The notes: generated by a model not told the origin, from the sequence alone. Counted from the first letter of the stretch, positions 9,576-18,684 are shown. The stretch: DNA of 64,000 nt from Cognatundibacterium crateris (GCF_010078235.1 NZ_JAABOS010000003.1:124001-188000), one strand, 5' to 3'. Numbers and translations: made by a program.

Positions 9576-9878
9576 ATGAAATCCACTACAAAAAACAATC
9601 TGATTCTGAGTATCGCACTGTTCGCTGGTGTTGCCGCTGTGAGTCAGGCATTTACAGTTGAAACCCGTCCAGCGCAATCTGAAATCCAGACCGTCAGCAT
9701 CGTTGCTAAACGCATGAGCGAACAGGAAAAAATCGCTTTTGATACAGAGAGCGCAGAAGTCCAGCAAGTGATCGTTGCAGCACGTCGCATGAATGCCGAA
9801 GAAAAAATCGCGTTCGATCAACAGTTCTCTGTGAACCAGACGCTGGCGCAAAAAAGTGTGAATGGTAAAGCGATCTGA
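9576..9878 (+). CDS. small secreted protein with duplicated RM-EKIAFD motif
   Basis: A 100-residue protein with a clear signal peptide (charged start, hydrophobic core to about residue 25 ending SQA) and a strong ribosome-binding site (AAGGAG). The mature part holds two copies of one motif: residues 41-56 (SIVAKRMSEQEKIAFD) and 65-81 (VIVAARRMNAEEKIAFD), pattern hydrophobic-IVA-R-RM-x-x-E-EKIAFD. No known enzyme or binding motif is present. Its own promoter-like upstream region and clean codon pattern suggest a real, expressed gene. Function unknown; a periplasmic binding peptide or a stress-induced protein are guesses only. Confidence 0.75.
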   Translation: MKSTTKNNLILSIALFAGVAAVSQAFTVETRPAQSEIQTVSIVAKRMSEQEKIAFDTESAEVQQVIVAARRMNAEEKIAFDQQFSVNQTLAQKSVNGKAI

Positions 9879-10083
9879 ACAGGGACAGGCATGCAGAAAT
9901 CTGACTATGTGATTGCGCTGATGCGCCACCCAACTCAGTGTCAATGTAGCTTCAGCACCGTACTTAGCTGAGTTGTTAAAACAAAGTGATTCGTATTTTT
10001 CGATCAGCGACTAACGGATAACTTTGCTTTACCAACTCAGTGCTGAAAGCAATATAGAAACACAGTTATCTTATTAATGGGTG

Positions 10084-11187
10084 TTAAGCGATATCCATCC
10101 GTGCTGACAATCCTGTACAGCATTCAAGCAATTGCGGCATCTCCGCAAACATCTTTTCTATTTCGGCAGGCGTCACGATTTCTGCGCGTTGCAGCAGATA
10201 GAGTTGTGTCAATTGCTGAGCCTGGCTGATGCAGTGACTCAGTGTATTCACATCCGGCGCATGATCTTCATTTGCATCGGCATGTAATACAGCCTCCAGC
10301 ACCGTATCAGGAAATTGCCATTGACGACCCACATGCACCGATAACAGCAAGGCTTGCTCCGTCAGACTTTGTTGAAAGCGCGCTGATGCAGGCAACTGCC
10401 GCGTTACGCCGGTCTGGTCTATGGTGCGCAAGGCAATAATCAGCCCGACATGACGCAGCAGTCCCGCCAGGAAAGCGGTGAATTCATCCAGCCCGCGTTG
10501 TAAAGCCAGTATGCGGCACGCTTGCGCAGTTTTTTCTGTGTATTCCCAGATCAAAGGGGCCAGCGCATTGGTCAGATGTCCGGTCTGTGCCTGAATCAGT
10601 GGCCGGAATGCGTTACGTGCGATCAGCATGCGCAAGCCATTCAGTCCCAGCAACTGTACCGCTTTATCCAGGCTGTTGATTTTCTGCGTGCCCTGAAAGC
10701 AGGAATTATTCACCTCTGCCATGAGTTCTGCCACCAGCACCACATCTTTAGCAATTTGCTGTGCCAGATCGCCAGCCGTGACCTTTTCGTTGCGCAGGCT
10801 TTTCAAGAGTTGCGGTAACACGCTGGGAACGCGCGGGATTAGCTGGGAGCCAGATAATTCGCTATGCAGCACACGGTCCAGTGCTGCCAATACTGCGCGT
10901 TCCGTGTAAGGGCTGGGTGCGCCCAGATGCGGGCCCAACATCCATTGGGTGAATTGTGCCAGCTGACGCGCCGGTAATTGCCATTGCATGCTCAGATCAG
11001 GGCTGGAGGTTGCGGGCTCAGGCGCCGCAGCTGTGGTCTGGGCTGGCGCGGCAAGCACAGCGGTAGCGGTGCCATCCTGAGTTTGTAAGCCAAATAATCG
11101 CAATAACAAAGCTTTCACTGAGTTGTCCGGTTGGCAGTGGGGATAAAGCATCTTAGCTGATAAGTCTGTGAATTTACAAACGCTCAT
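10084..11187 (-). CDS. HDOD-domain protein
   Basis: A 367-residue protein. The N-terminal ~100 residues are variable and Ala/Thr-rich. From about residue 120 onward it shows HDOD features (PSVLPQLLKSLRNEKVTAGDLAQQIAKD, LDKAVQLLGLNGLRMLI, FLAGLLRHVGLIIAL). HDOD domains are HD-superfamily folds that have lost metal-dependent phosphohydrolase residues and usually act in signalling, often near chemotaxis or c-di-GMP genes, as here. The start is uncertain: a second ATG 36 bases downstream (MLYPHCQPDN) is equally plausible, and neither has a strong ribosome-binding site. Confidence 0.8.
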   Translation of the reverse strand: MSVCKFTDLSAKMLYPHCQPDNSVKALLLRLFGLQTQDGTATAVLAAPAQTTAAAPEPATSSPDLSMQWQLPARQLAQFTQWMLGPHLGAPSPYTERAVLAALDRVLHSELSGSQLIPRVPSVLPQLLKSLRNEKVTAGDLAQQIAKDVVLVAELMAEVNNSCFQGTQKINSLDKAVQLLGLNGLRMLIARNAFRPLIQAQTGHLTNALAPLIWEYTEKTAQACRILALQRGLDEFTAFLAGLLRHVGLIIALRTIDQTGVTRQLPASARFQQSLTEQALLLSVHVGRQWQFPDTVLEAVLHADANEDHAPDVNTLSHCISQAQQLTQLYLLQRAEIVTPAEIEKMFAEMPQLLECCTGLSARMDIA

Positions 11188-11228
11188 TCAGCGCACAAGC
11201 GTATCCCTGACTGTAATATTTAGCAGGC

Positions 11229-12677
11229 TCAGCGAATTTCGCAACGCGGATTGCTGGCAAGCGGCCGGTACACAAGCGCAGCAGGATGCACGCGCAACTG
11301 GCAACTCTGCTGATATAGCGCGCTGTGTAGCTGGTTCAGCAGTGTCGCTTGCTGCGCATCCTGACCCAGATGCCAGAACATGGCACCCGCCAGACCCTGA
11401 TGACGCAGATAGGCGACCTTGGCCTGCACCGCGCGCGCATCGTCAGCACTCACAAAAATATGCTGTTGCGGATGCCAGAGCCAGCTGGCATGGCTGATCT
11501 CTGAATACTGTGGCTGATATCCATAGCCGCCCGCCAGCATCGCTTGCAGATCGGCATACGCAGGCAGACGTGGGTCACCACGCTGTGCGCAGCTTGGGCA
11601 ACCGGTCAGCAAGCTGACGTCACCCTGATAATGATCGCCAGCCGGTGTCACAAAACGCTGATGCAAGCCCTGCTTGTCAGCGCCTACCTGAAACAAGGCG
11701 CGCCCGTAAAACGGAAAGCCCAGTACCAGCTTATGTGCTGGCACACCGGCCACCAGGTATTGCTGAACTGCGGCATCTACCGTCAGTGCGAAACGCGCCG
11801 GAAAATCCTGCTGCAGCTGCGCTGCACTCAGGCTGGGTGCGGCCAGTGCGCGTAAAGGATTGTCATACAGCGCCTCAGCGGGATCGCCAAACAAATGGGC
11901 CTGATGATTGCTGAGCTTTTCCCAGCTGCCATTCAAATCGTAAGTCATGAGGTTGATGTAATCGACGCTGGCCGCAATCGCAGGCCAGGCCGCATAGCTA
12001 CGCGCCATATTGAAGGCGCCACCGGCGGCAGCGATGGTCAGCTGATAGGGGCGCGCGCGATGGCGGCCAGCCTGGTTTAACGCCTGCCGGAATTCACGTA
12101 ATAAGTCGGTAAACGCAGCGGCATCCTGTGCCCGTGGATATTCCCAATCAATATCCACCCCGTCAAAACGGTAGCGCTGCATCAGGCTGACGCAGGAGCG
12201 TATCAGCTTGCTGCGTGCTTCCGGCGTGGCTGCTGCCTGGCGGTAGCGTTCTACATCCGGGCTGTCATCATTGGTATGGGTCCAGCCACCGAGGGAATAC
12301 AGGATGCGCAAGCCGGGCTGATGCCGTTTCAGTGCCTGCAACTCGGCCAGCGCGCGCGCTGCCTGGCGTGCATCGGTACCGGTTTCAAAATCGCATTCGC
12401 CTTTGGCATTGATATCCATAAACGCAAAATTGATATGGCTTAGCTGGCGAGCCACATCGGGCCGGATATCGCTGGCGCGCAGGCTGCCGTTTTGCTGACC
12501 GGCGAGCTGTTCTTTTTCGAGTAAAAAATAGCCGATCACCACCGGCGAGCTGCTGCCAGCTTGCGTGCTTGCTGTGGGGCTGGGCGGCTGTGCTACCGCA
12601 TCATCAACGCTGTACAAAGCACAGCTCAACAGGGTGGCCAGTAAGGACTGGCGGCGAAGTAAGGACAGGATATTCAT
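11229..12677 (-). CDS. secreted GH18 chitinase-like glycoside hydrolase
   Basis: About 482 residues starting MNILSLLRR, with a signal peptide ending near AVAQ. The catalytic TIM barrel carries the GH18 signature (FDGVDIDWEYP, the final Glu being the proton donor) and SLGGWTHTND, and LMTYDLNGSW of the substrate cleft is also present. An in-frame ATG 63 bases upstream would put a polar tail before the signal sequence and is rejected. The predicted role is endo- or exo-hydrolysis of chitin or another N-acetylglucosamine polymer outside the cell. No chitin-binding domain was recognised. It diverges from slyX. Confidence 0.88.
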   Translation of the reverse strand: MNILSLLRRQSLLATLLSCALYSVDDAVAQPPSPTASTQAGSSSPVVIGYFLLEKEQLAGQQNGSLRASDIRPDVARQLSHINFAFMDINAKGECDFETGTDARQAARALAELQALKRHQPGLRILYSLGGWTHTNDDSPDVERYRQAAATPEARSKLIRSCVSLMQRYRFDGVDIDWEYPRAQDAAAFTDLLREFRQALNQAGRHRARPYQLTIAAAGGAFNMARSYAAWPAIAASVDYINLMTYDLNGSWEKLSNHQAHLFGDPAEALYDNPLRALAAPSLSAAQLQQDFPARFALTVDAAVQQYLVAGVPAHKLVLGFPFYGRALFQVGADKQGLHQRFVTPAGDHYQGDVSLLTGCPSCAQRGDPRLPAYADLQAMLAGGYGYQPQYSEISHASWLWHPQQHIFVSADDARAVQAKVAYLRHQGLAGAMFWHLGQDAQQATLLNQLHSALYQQSCQLRVHPAALVYRPLASNPRCEIR

Positions 12678-12832
12678 GCGCTCAGGATGCAAGCTGGGGC
12701 GCATCCGGTCAACAGGTTTTTCCTGCTCAGGCAGCAGCATGCATCGCGCTGCCGCTGCGCACTATGACGATCCGGCAAACGCAGAGCGTGTCAGCATGAA
12801 CTGGTATGGCATACTGTGCGCCTTGTATCATC

Positions 12833-12880
12833 AAGCAGATCGTCACACAGATCGTTACACAGATCACTACACAGAAAGCA
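12833..12880. repeat. 12-bp tandem repeat before slyX
   Basis: Four consecutive imperfect 12-base units (consensus ACACAGATCGTT) lie directly upstream of the slyX start. If translation began at an upstream in-frame ATG (12796) they would encode a repeated T-D-x-Y pattern, but SlyX proteins normally start at the downstream ATG. Such a tract can vary in copy number. Confidence 0.6.
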
Positions 12881-12891
12881 TAGAGAATCGT

Positions 12892-13104
12892 ATGAGCACC
12901 GAAGAACGTTTGATCGACCTGGAAATTCGTCTGTCACGGCAGGATGATCTGGTCGATACCCTCAACACCCAGGTCTATCGTCAGCAAAAAAAAATCGATG
13001 AACTGGAAGCCTTATGCACAGCGATGGCCAAGCGCCTGCGCGAACTGGCGGTGAGTGCAGCGCAGCGGCAGCCGGTCATCGATGAACGGCCACCGCATTA
13101 CTGA
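12892..13104 (+). CDS. slyX: SlyX-family coiled-coil protein
   Basis: A 70-residue protein matching SlyX in length and pattern: MSTEERLIDLEIRLSRQDD, then a heptad-rich helix (VDTLNTQVYRQQKKIDELE) and a Pro-rich end finishing PPHY. SlyX is conserved in proteobacteria, forms a coiled coil and has no settled molecular role. The ATG at 12892 is chosen by family length, although the ribosome-binding site is weak. It diverges from the chitinase gene. Its stop is followed within two bases by a repeat end (13106). Confidence 0.88.
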   Translation: MSTEERLIDLEIRLSRQDDLVDTLNTQVYRQQKKIDELEALCTAMAKRLRELAVSAAQRQPVIDERPPHY

Positions 13105-13105
13105 T

Positions 13106-14163
13106 TAGGGCCTGTTAAGACTTAATTTCCCGGTGCATAGTTGATCGGGGTGAATGCATACGCCTTGTTCTCCGTGCGTACATAGCCCAGACCAGGGAAA
13201 GACAAATGCGCAGCGCCGATCAGGTCACCCGATTTGGCTGCCTGCGCGTAGGCCAGTTTGCGTTGGGCCGCAGCGGCCTTGCTGTCGCTGTCAAACTGTA
13301 TGGTCACGCCCGGGTTGGCAAACTGTACCGCTGCCACATGCATCAGATCGCCCCACAACACCAGATTCTGGCCTTTGCTGCTGATGGTGTAGATGGTGTG
13401 ACCCGCAGTGTGACCATGAGTAGCTGTGGCTTTGATGCCGGGCTGCAGCTCGGTATTGCCTTCAAAGGCCTTGAATTTGCCAGCCTTGATATAGGGATTG
13501 ATGGAAGCCATCGCACCCTGGAAAAAGCCTTTGCTGTCTTGCGGCGCTTTATCCAGATTGGCCTGGCTCAGCCAGAAGTCCACATCATGCTGATCCGCGC
13601 GCACTACCGCGTTAGGAAACACCATGCTGTCACCCTGCATCAGGCCGCCGACGTGATCCGGATGCATATGGGTGATGTAGATTTCATCGACCTGTTCCGG
13701 GCCGTAGCCAGCGGCTTTCAGATTCGCCTGCAATTTACCCAGGGTAGGACCAAACAGACTGCCGGCACCGGCATCGATCAGGATCAGCTTACTGCCGGTA
13801 TTGATCAGATAGCCATTGACCGAGGTTTCCAGCGGGCTGTGTTGATGGGACTTATGTAAGGCCTTGCTGACTTGTTCCGGGCTGGTATTGGTCAGCAGTT
13901 TATCGACCGGTAAGGCCACTGTGCCATCGGATAAGGCAGTGACTTCGAATTCACCAAGCATGGTGCGGTAATAGCCGGGGGCCGCAGTTTTGACCTGAGG
14001 AGCGGCGGCATAACTCTGACTTACTGGCAGCGCCAAGGCGGTCAGGATAGCAAATAAGCTGGTACTGAGTTGACGGGATACTGACATTCTTCATCCTTCC
14101 GAAAACGTGGTTTTCAAAACGCAGCCCTGCCGGACGGGTGGGCTTGCGGTGCTAACAGGCCCT
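13106..14163. repeat. hydrolase gene bracketed by degenerate ends of the AGGGCCTGTTAAC repeat family
   Basis: TAGGGCCTGTTAA at 13106-13118 and its inverted counterpart GCTAACAGGCCCT at 14151-14163 enclose the metallo-beta-lactamase-fold gene. The shared inverted core is about 11 bases (AGGGCCTGTTA), the same end sequence as the full-length elements at 20253 and 32305. The left end runs into the gene's stop codon. It may be a remnant element pair or a mobilised cassette. Confidence 0.45.
13122..14087 (-). CDS. secreted metallo-beta-lactamase-fold hydrolase
   Basis: A 321-residue protein with a signal peptide (to about residue 27, SYA/AAP). The metal-binding motif HMHPDHVGG (HxHxDH) is present, followed by later His residues (GHTAGH) and a metal-bridging Asp (LWGDLMH), so the active site looks complete. 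The overall pattern (TALSDGTVALPVDKL near the start) resembles the methyl-parathion-hydrolase/quorum-quenching branch rather than true beta-lactamases. Substrate not determinable: lactone or phosphotriester hydrolysis is only inferred. GGAAGGA precedes the ATG. The gene is bracketed by repeat ends. Confidence 0.85.
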   Translation of the reverse strand: MSVSRQLSTSLFAILTALALPVSQSYAAAPQVKTAAPGYYRTMLGEFEVTALSDGTVALPVDKLLTNTSPEQVSKALHKSHQHSPLETSVNGYLINTGSKLILIDAGAGSLFGPTLGKLQANLKAAGYGPEQVDEIYITHMHPDHVGGLMQGDSMVFPNAVVRADQHDVDFWLSQANLDKAPQDSKGFFQGAMASINPYIKAGKFKAFEGNTELQPGIKATATHGHTAGHTIYTISSKGQNLVLWGDLMHVAAVQFANPGVTIQFDSDSKAAAAQRKLAYAQAAKSGDLIGAAHLSFPGLGYVRTENKAYAFTPINYAPGN

Positions 14164-14215
14164 GCGATTATGCCTAAGATGCAGAAAGTTTGCCGACGGT
14201 CCCCGGTTCGGCGCC

Positions 14216-15064
14216 TCAGTGCAGCAGCGATTGCAGCAGTGACTGGGTTTCAGTATTAGTTTGCTGCAGTATGTCACGCAGACTATGCTGATTCAGTGAG
14301 CAGTCTGCGCTGTTACGCGCGGCTTCTATCTGTTCAGCAGAGCGCAGATCTATCGGTGATGATACCGGGCTCAGGTCATTGGCCGCGATTAAAATTTCGC
14401 CCGGGCTGGCCGGTGGCAGTGCACGTGCGCCATACCACAGTACCTCGATGGCGGACAGCACACGTTTTGGTACCATCAGTTTATGCAACACAGCGCGACC
14501 GATGAAAATTTCAGGAGATTCATCGAGTTCATGCTCAGGTGCGCAGTGCATATCCTCCAGCAAAGCAGGAAATTCCCCGGCGCGCGACAGCAAATAAAAG
14601 CCACCGACTTCATGCACGATACCGGTAAACATCGCTGTTTCCGGATCGGAGAGTGTCACATGTTTTGCCAGGCAATACGACAGCGCGCCGACATGTGCGC
14701 TGTGCAGCCACAGGCTTTCCATTTTGTGGCGGATCACGGGCTCGGTGATCTGATGGCTGATCTGACGCATAATGACAGAGGCCACCACTGAGCGTAAGGT
14801 ACTGAATCCTAGGATCGAGACGGCGGTACGGATATTGGTCACGCCGCCGCCAAAGCGGCTGTAGGCAACGGAATTGGCGATCGCCACCACGCGCGCCGCC
14901 ATCAGCGGTTCTTTCATGATCAGGCGCGCGGCTGCTTCTATGCCGCACTCAGGATCGTCGAGTGCTTGCTGGATATGCAGACTCGCTTGTACATGGGTGG
15001 GGAACACCAGCTCCCCGCGTTGGGACTCGGCAACGATATGATTTAATGCTTGGGACTTATTCAT
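14216..15064 (-). CDS. HDOD-domain protein
   Basis: A 282-residue protein that is almost entirely one HDOD domain: FPTHVQASLHIQQALDDP, IKEP-type AARLIMKEPLMAARVVAIANS, then NIRTAVSILGFSTLRSVVAS and GIVHEVGGFYLLSRAG. The catalytic HD pair of true phosphohydrolases appears replaced (HE), as expected for HDOD. It is likely a signalling scaffold. It is followed on the same strand by the repeat-bracketed hydrolase gene and preceded by a chemoreceptor, so a link to motility signalling is possible. Confidence 0.85.
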   Translation of the reverse strand: MNKSQALNHIVAESQRGELVFPTHVQASLHIQQALDDPECGIEAAARLIMKEPLMAARVVAIANSVAYSRFGGGVTNIRTAVSILGFSTLRSVVASVIMRQISHQITEPVIRHKMESLWLHSAHVGALSYCLAKHVTLSDPETAMFTGIVHEVGGFYLLSRAGEFPALLEDMHCAPEHELDESPEIFIGRAVLHKLMVPKRVLSAIEVLWYGARALPPASPGEILIAANDLSPVSSPIDLRSAEQIEAARNSADCSLNQHSLRDILQQTNTETQSLLQSLLH

Positions 15065-15183
15065 GTTCTTTCAACAGGCTCAGGCAGATGTTTCCAGCGT
15101 TGCTAAGCCAGAGCTGCGGCATGTTTGTATGCCGCAGCTCTGCTGAGTGACTGTCTACTGGTGGCTACGCGCGTGGCGTTGGC

Positions 15184-16848
15184 TTAATCCTTATGAAATC
15201 CTAATACTTTCACTAATTTTCCGGCCGCACCGGCGACCATGCCTTGCTGCGCTGCTGGTCCCGCTGGGCTGACGCGGTGCACTCCTGGCCGTGCTCCATG
15301 AGATTGATCCAGTTTAAACGCTGAAACCACGCGCGCCAGGTTGCCGGCTTGTTCTTCCATACTTTCGGCAGCAGCAGCGGCTTGTTCAACCAGGGCTGCA
15401 TTTTGCTGTGTCATTTCATCCATTTGTGTGATTGCGCGATTGACTTCCTCTATGCCCGCGCTTTGTTCCTGACCTGCGGCCGTGATTTCTGCCATGATGT
15501 CTGCTACGTGGCGTACCGACGTGACGATTTCATTCATGGTTTGTCCAGCCGCATCCACCAGCTTACCGCCAGCATCGACTTTCTCGACCGAGTCTCCGAT
15601 CAGGGTTTTAATTTCTTTCGCTGCACTTGCGCTGCGTTGTGCAAGATTGCGGACTTCGGAAGCAACAACGGCAAAACCTCTGCCTTGCTCTCCCGCCCGC
15701 GCAGCTTCTACGGCTGCATTTAAAGCGAGGATATTGGTTTGGAAGGCAATTCCATCAATCACACTGATGATGTCGACTATTTTACGCGAACTTTCTTTAA
15801 TCGAGTTCATGGTATGGACGACTTTTCCTACCTCTTCGCCACCCTTGATAGCAAATTGAGAAGCCGAAGTCACCAGAGTGTTTGCCTGTTTTGCATTATC
15901 TGCATTGTGCCGCACGGTGGCCGTGATCTGTTCCATAGAACTGGCGGTTTCTTCCAGCGCGCCAGCCTGCGTTTCGGTACGTGATGACAGATCGGCATTG
16001 CCGGTAGAAATTTCACCCGAAGCCGTCGCAATCGCATCCGTACCTTGCCGCACTTCACTGACGATACGGAACAAATTGTCATTCATATCTTTTAAAGCGT
16101 TCAGCAATTCGCTGATTTCATCACTGCCTTCCGCCATTTGATGATGCGACAATTCTCCGGCTGCGACTTGTTGTGCAATCTGTACCGCTTCCTGTAAAGG
16201 CGTGGTGATACTGCGCGTCATGAACAAAGAAAAAGCCGCTCCCAGCAATACGATCACGCCGCCGAAAATGAACAGAATCAGTGTCAGCCGTTTATCGCTG
16301 GCTTCAGCTGCCTGACCTAGCGCGTCCGCCGCCTGATCCTGAATTTCGACCAGGCGATTGATTTCCAGCAGGGACTTTTGCTGCAGCGGATCGATCTGGG
16401 TAGCGATCACTTTGACCGCTTCTTCGCCATTGAAAGACAGCAGCATTTTGAAGGCTTCTTTGGTCGGCGCATCGACCTGGGTATCGAGATCAGTGACGGC
16501 CTGCAGAATTTTTTTTTCGTCTGCGGTGACACCCAGGGCAAGAAATTTATCGCGTGCTTCCAGGAAGCGGGTATGCTGATTTTTGACCAGCACTTTTTGT
16601 TTTTCGAGCTCGCCCAGGTCGCTTTGCAGACCGATATTACGGATCGCAATACCGCCTTCCAGTAAGGCCGTTTTCATGCTTGCTGCCAGATTGGTCTTGG
16701 CTTTGGAGGACGCCAGCCCGACCGACATTTGTTGCCGGTTGCGGGAACTCAGGACGTTATCGACGACCAGTATCAGGATCAGACTGGCAAGAATGACACC
16801 GAAGCCAATAGTCAGCCGGGTCCCGATGCGCAAATGACGTAAATTCAT
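15184..16848 (-). CDS. methyl-accepting chemotaxis protein
   Basis: About 554 residues starting MNLRHLRIGTR with CAGGAG upstream; an upstream in-frame start would add 18 unconserved residues. The layout is helix 1 (about 10-30), a periplasmic helical-bundle sensor, helix 2 (about 190-212), HAMP and a signalling domain with [20 protein letters not shown] at the tip. The signalling half is very similar to the receptor at 6992-8695, but the C terminus ends GFHKD with no xWxxF tether, so it probably relies on neighbouring receptors for methylation. Ligand unknown. Confidence 0.93.
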   Translation of the reverse strand: MNLRHLRIGTRLTIGFGVILASLILILVVDNVLSSRNRQQMSVGLASSKAKTNLAASMKTALLEGGIAIRNIGLQSDLGELEKQKVLVKNQHTRFLEARDKFLALGVTADEKKILQAVTDLDTQVDAPTKEAFKMLLSFNGEEAVKVIATQIDPLQQKSLLEINRLVEIQDQAADALGQAAEASDKRLTLILFIFGGVIVLLGAAFSLFMTRSITTPLQEAVQIAQQVAAGELSHHQMAEGSDEISELLNALKDMNDNLFRIVSEVRQGTDAIATASGEISTGNADLSSRTETQAGALEETASSMEQITATVRHNADNAKQANTLVTSASQFAIKGGEEVGKVVHTMNSIKESSRKIVDIISVIDGIAFQTNILALNAAVEAARAGEQGRGFAVVASEVRNLAQRSASAAKEIKTLIGDSVEKVDAGGKLVDAAGQTMNEIVTSVRHVADIMAEITAAGQEQSAGIEEVNRAITQMDEMTQQNAALVEQAAAAAESMEEQAGNLARVVSAFKLDQSHGARPGVHRVSPAGPAAQQGMVAGAAGKLVKVLGFHKD

Positions 16849-17013
16849 ACTGACTCCTGGTAAAGGTGATCCCGATTCCCGTCTCCAGCCAGCAATGCAC
16901 ACAGCGCATCTTGGTCCGGTGTAATGTTTCCATACTATGCCATAAGAAGCTTGATGCGATATCGCAATTGTTGCGCAAGGTTAACGTTTCCGACCGCAAT
17001 CATGCGCAAGCGT

Positions 17014-18024
17014 TCAGGCTTTGGTTTCGCAGCGATGACGCCAGGCCGATGGGCTGCAGTCATAGCTGCGGCGGAACAGACGGCGGAATGCACTGCTATC
17101 CTGATAACCGATGCGCAGCGCGATTTCATCGAGGCTCAGATCAGTTTGCTGCAACAGGCGGCGCGCTACTTCCAGCTTCAGCATCTGCGCGTATTTACCA
17201 GGCGTGGTATTGAGCAGTTGCGAGAAACGACGGATCACGGTCCTTTCACTGACGGCCAGATGCTGCGCCAGTGCCGCCAGGCTGAACGGCTGCTTTTGAT
17301 GCCGGGTGAGCCACAGGCGGGCGCGCTGTATCAATGCGTCTTCCGGCACATTGTCGACCGGATAATGCTGCTGCGTCTGCACATAGGGCAGTTGCGACTG
17401 ACTTTGCGTATCGATCAGCAAGGTGCTGGCCAGCTGTGCTGCCAGTTCTGCACCGCCAAACTGCAGTATCAGATGATGCGCCAGCTGCAGATAGGCAGTG
17501 GCGGCACCGGTGGTCATCAGGCCTGTATCACTGACCAGCATGTCAGCCACCTGCAGCGTGGTGTCCGGAAATTCCTGATGAAACTGATGTTCCAGCCACC
17601 AAGGCACGGTCGCTTTACGCTGATCTAGCAAACCGGCATCCGCCAGTACAAAGGCGGCACTGCAGTGCGCCGCAATCAGACAGGATTCGGCATGGCGTTC
17701 ACGCAGCAGGCTATGCAGCGGCTGCAGCCGTTGGCGCGCGCTGCGGAAAGCCCGCATGCCATTACCGACAAACAGTCCCGGCAACAACAGCAAATCCGGC
17801 TGTGTCCCACTGCCGATGCGGCCATCACAGGCCAGCCGTAGCCCGGAAGAGCAAGTGACCGCCTGTCCATCGATGGAGCGCAGCGACCAGCTGAACAGCG
17901 GCGCCCGCTGCGCTGCATGCTCAGCTTGTGCCATGGCATTGGCGATATGCAGCAGGTCGGTCATGCCGGTCACGGCAGAAGCCATACATTCCGGATAGAC
18001 CCAGAACTCGATGTGAGTCGTCAT
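17014..18024 (-). CDS. GlxA-family AraC-type transcriptional regulator
   Basis: About 336 residues starting MTTHIEFWVYPE. The N-terminal ~200 residues form a DJ-1/PfpI-like (glutamine-amidotransferase-fold) domain with PDLLLLPGLFVGNG and a cysteine in the nucleophile region (LIAAHCSAAFVLADAG). The C-terminal ~100 residues are an AraC helix-turn-helix pair (LAVSERTVIRRFSQLLNTTPGKY, IALRIGYQDSSAFRRLFRRSY). This is the GlxA layout; members regulate amino-acid, arginine or quaternary-amine genes. It diverges from a thioesterase with a 131-bp gap, its likely target. Confidence 0.88.
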   Translation of the reverse strand: MTTHIEFWVYPECMASAVTGMTDLLHIANAMAQAEHAAQRAPLFSWSLRSIDGQAVTCSSGLRLACDGRIGSGTQPDLLLLPGLFVGNGMRAFRSARQRLQPLHSLLRERHAESCLIAAHCSAAFVLADAGLLDQRKATVPWWLEHQFHQEFPDTTLQVADMLVSDTGLMTTGAATAYLQLAHHLILQFGGAELAAQLASTLLIDTQSQSQLPYVQTQQHYPVDNVPEDALIQRARLWLTRHQKQPFSLAALAQHLAVSERTVIRRFSQLLNTTPGKYAQMLKLEVARRLLQQTDLSLDEIALRIGYQDSSAFRRLFRRSYDCSPSAWRHRCETKA

Positions 18025-18155
18025 AGGTGGCCTTTTTGTGTGAATTTGTGGCGGTTTGAGCACGATAAAAGTCAATACTGACACTTCAAATGGATACACA
18101 CAATGTTTACAATGCGTTTCAGGCATTTTCGCCTGCTACCACCCAAGGAATCTGC

Positions 18156-18578
18156 ATGTCCGCTCAAGTCACTCTGTCCTCTGAACAATTGAATCAAATC
18201 GGCGCGCCCTATCTGCCCGGTCATCTGGGCATACGGATCTTGTCGGTCAATCCCGGCGCAGTCAGCGCTGAGCTGGATGTGGTACCGCATCTGATGGCGC
18301 CGAATGGCTTCCTGCATGCAGGCAGCGTAGTGACGCTGGCCGATACTGCCTGTGGTTACGGCTGTATGGCGAGCTTGCCGGAAGGCGCGACCAGCTTCAC
18401 CACGATAGAACTCAAGTCGAATCATCTGGGCACCGCCCGTAGCGGCCGTATCCAGGTCAGTGCCAAAGCCGCGCATCTGGGACGCACCACCCAGTTGTGG
18501 GATGCCGAAGTGAGTTATGAAGGAAAAGTGATCGCCTTGTTCCGCTGCACCCAGATGATTTTGTATCCTAAAAAATAA
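18156..18578 (+). CDS. PaaI-family hotdog thioesterase
   Basis: A 140-residue hotdog-fold protein, probably hydrolysing acyl-CoA thioesters. Visible family signature: MAPNGFLHAGSVVTLADTACGYG, where the Asn-Gly-x-x-His-Ala-Gly stretch and the Asp on the central helix are catalytic in PaaI-type enzymes. ISFTTIELK-like core strands follow (TSFTTIELKSNHL). The start MSAQVTL is supported by AAGGAA; a longer frame begins inside the divergent promoter. It shares its upstream region with a GlxA-type regulator. Substrate unknown. Confidence 0.88.
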   Translation: MSAQVTLSSEQLNQIGAPYLPGHLGIRILSVNPGAVSAELDVVPHLMAPNGFLHAGSVVTLADTACGYGCMASLPEGATSFTTIELKSNHLGTARSGRIQVSAKAAHLGRTTQLWDAEVSYEGKVIALFRCTQMILYPKK

Positions 18579-18684
18579 GCGGCGACCGGGGGAGCTCTGA
18601 AACCTGCAGCAGCGGATTTGCGGCAGACTAGCGACGAATTAATCGTTTGCAAACGCCAGCCGGGGGCTTGCTCAATTACAATGC

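Noticed and set aside
9879-10083. CAACTCAG and CTGAGTTG around 9930-9975 as a terminator after the small secreted gene.
   Set aside because: The loop is over 25 bases and there is no T-run, so it is not a convincing terminator.
11229-12740. A longer chitinase starting at 12740.
   Set aside because: The extra residues are polar and would precede the signal sequence; the ATG at 12677 starts the signal peptide.
12833-12880. Direct repeats as a CRISPR array.
   Set aside because: The units are 12 bases with no spacers between them; no cas gene is in the window.
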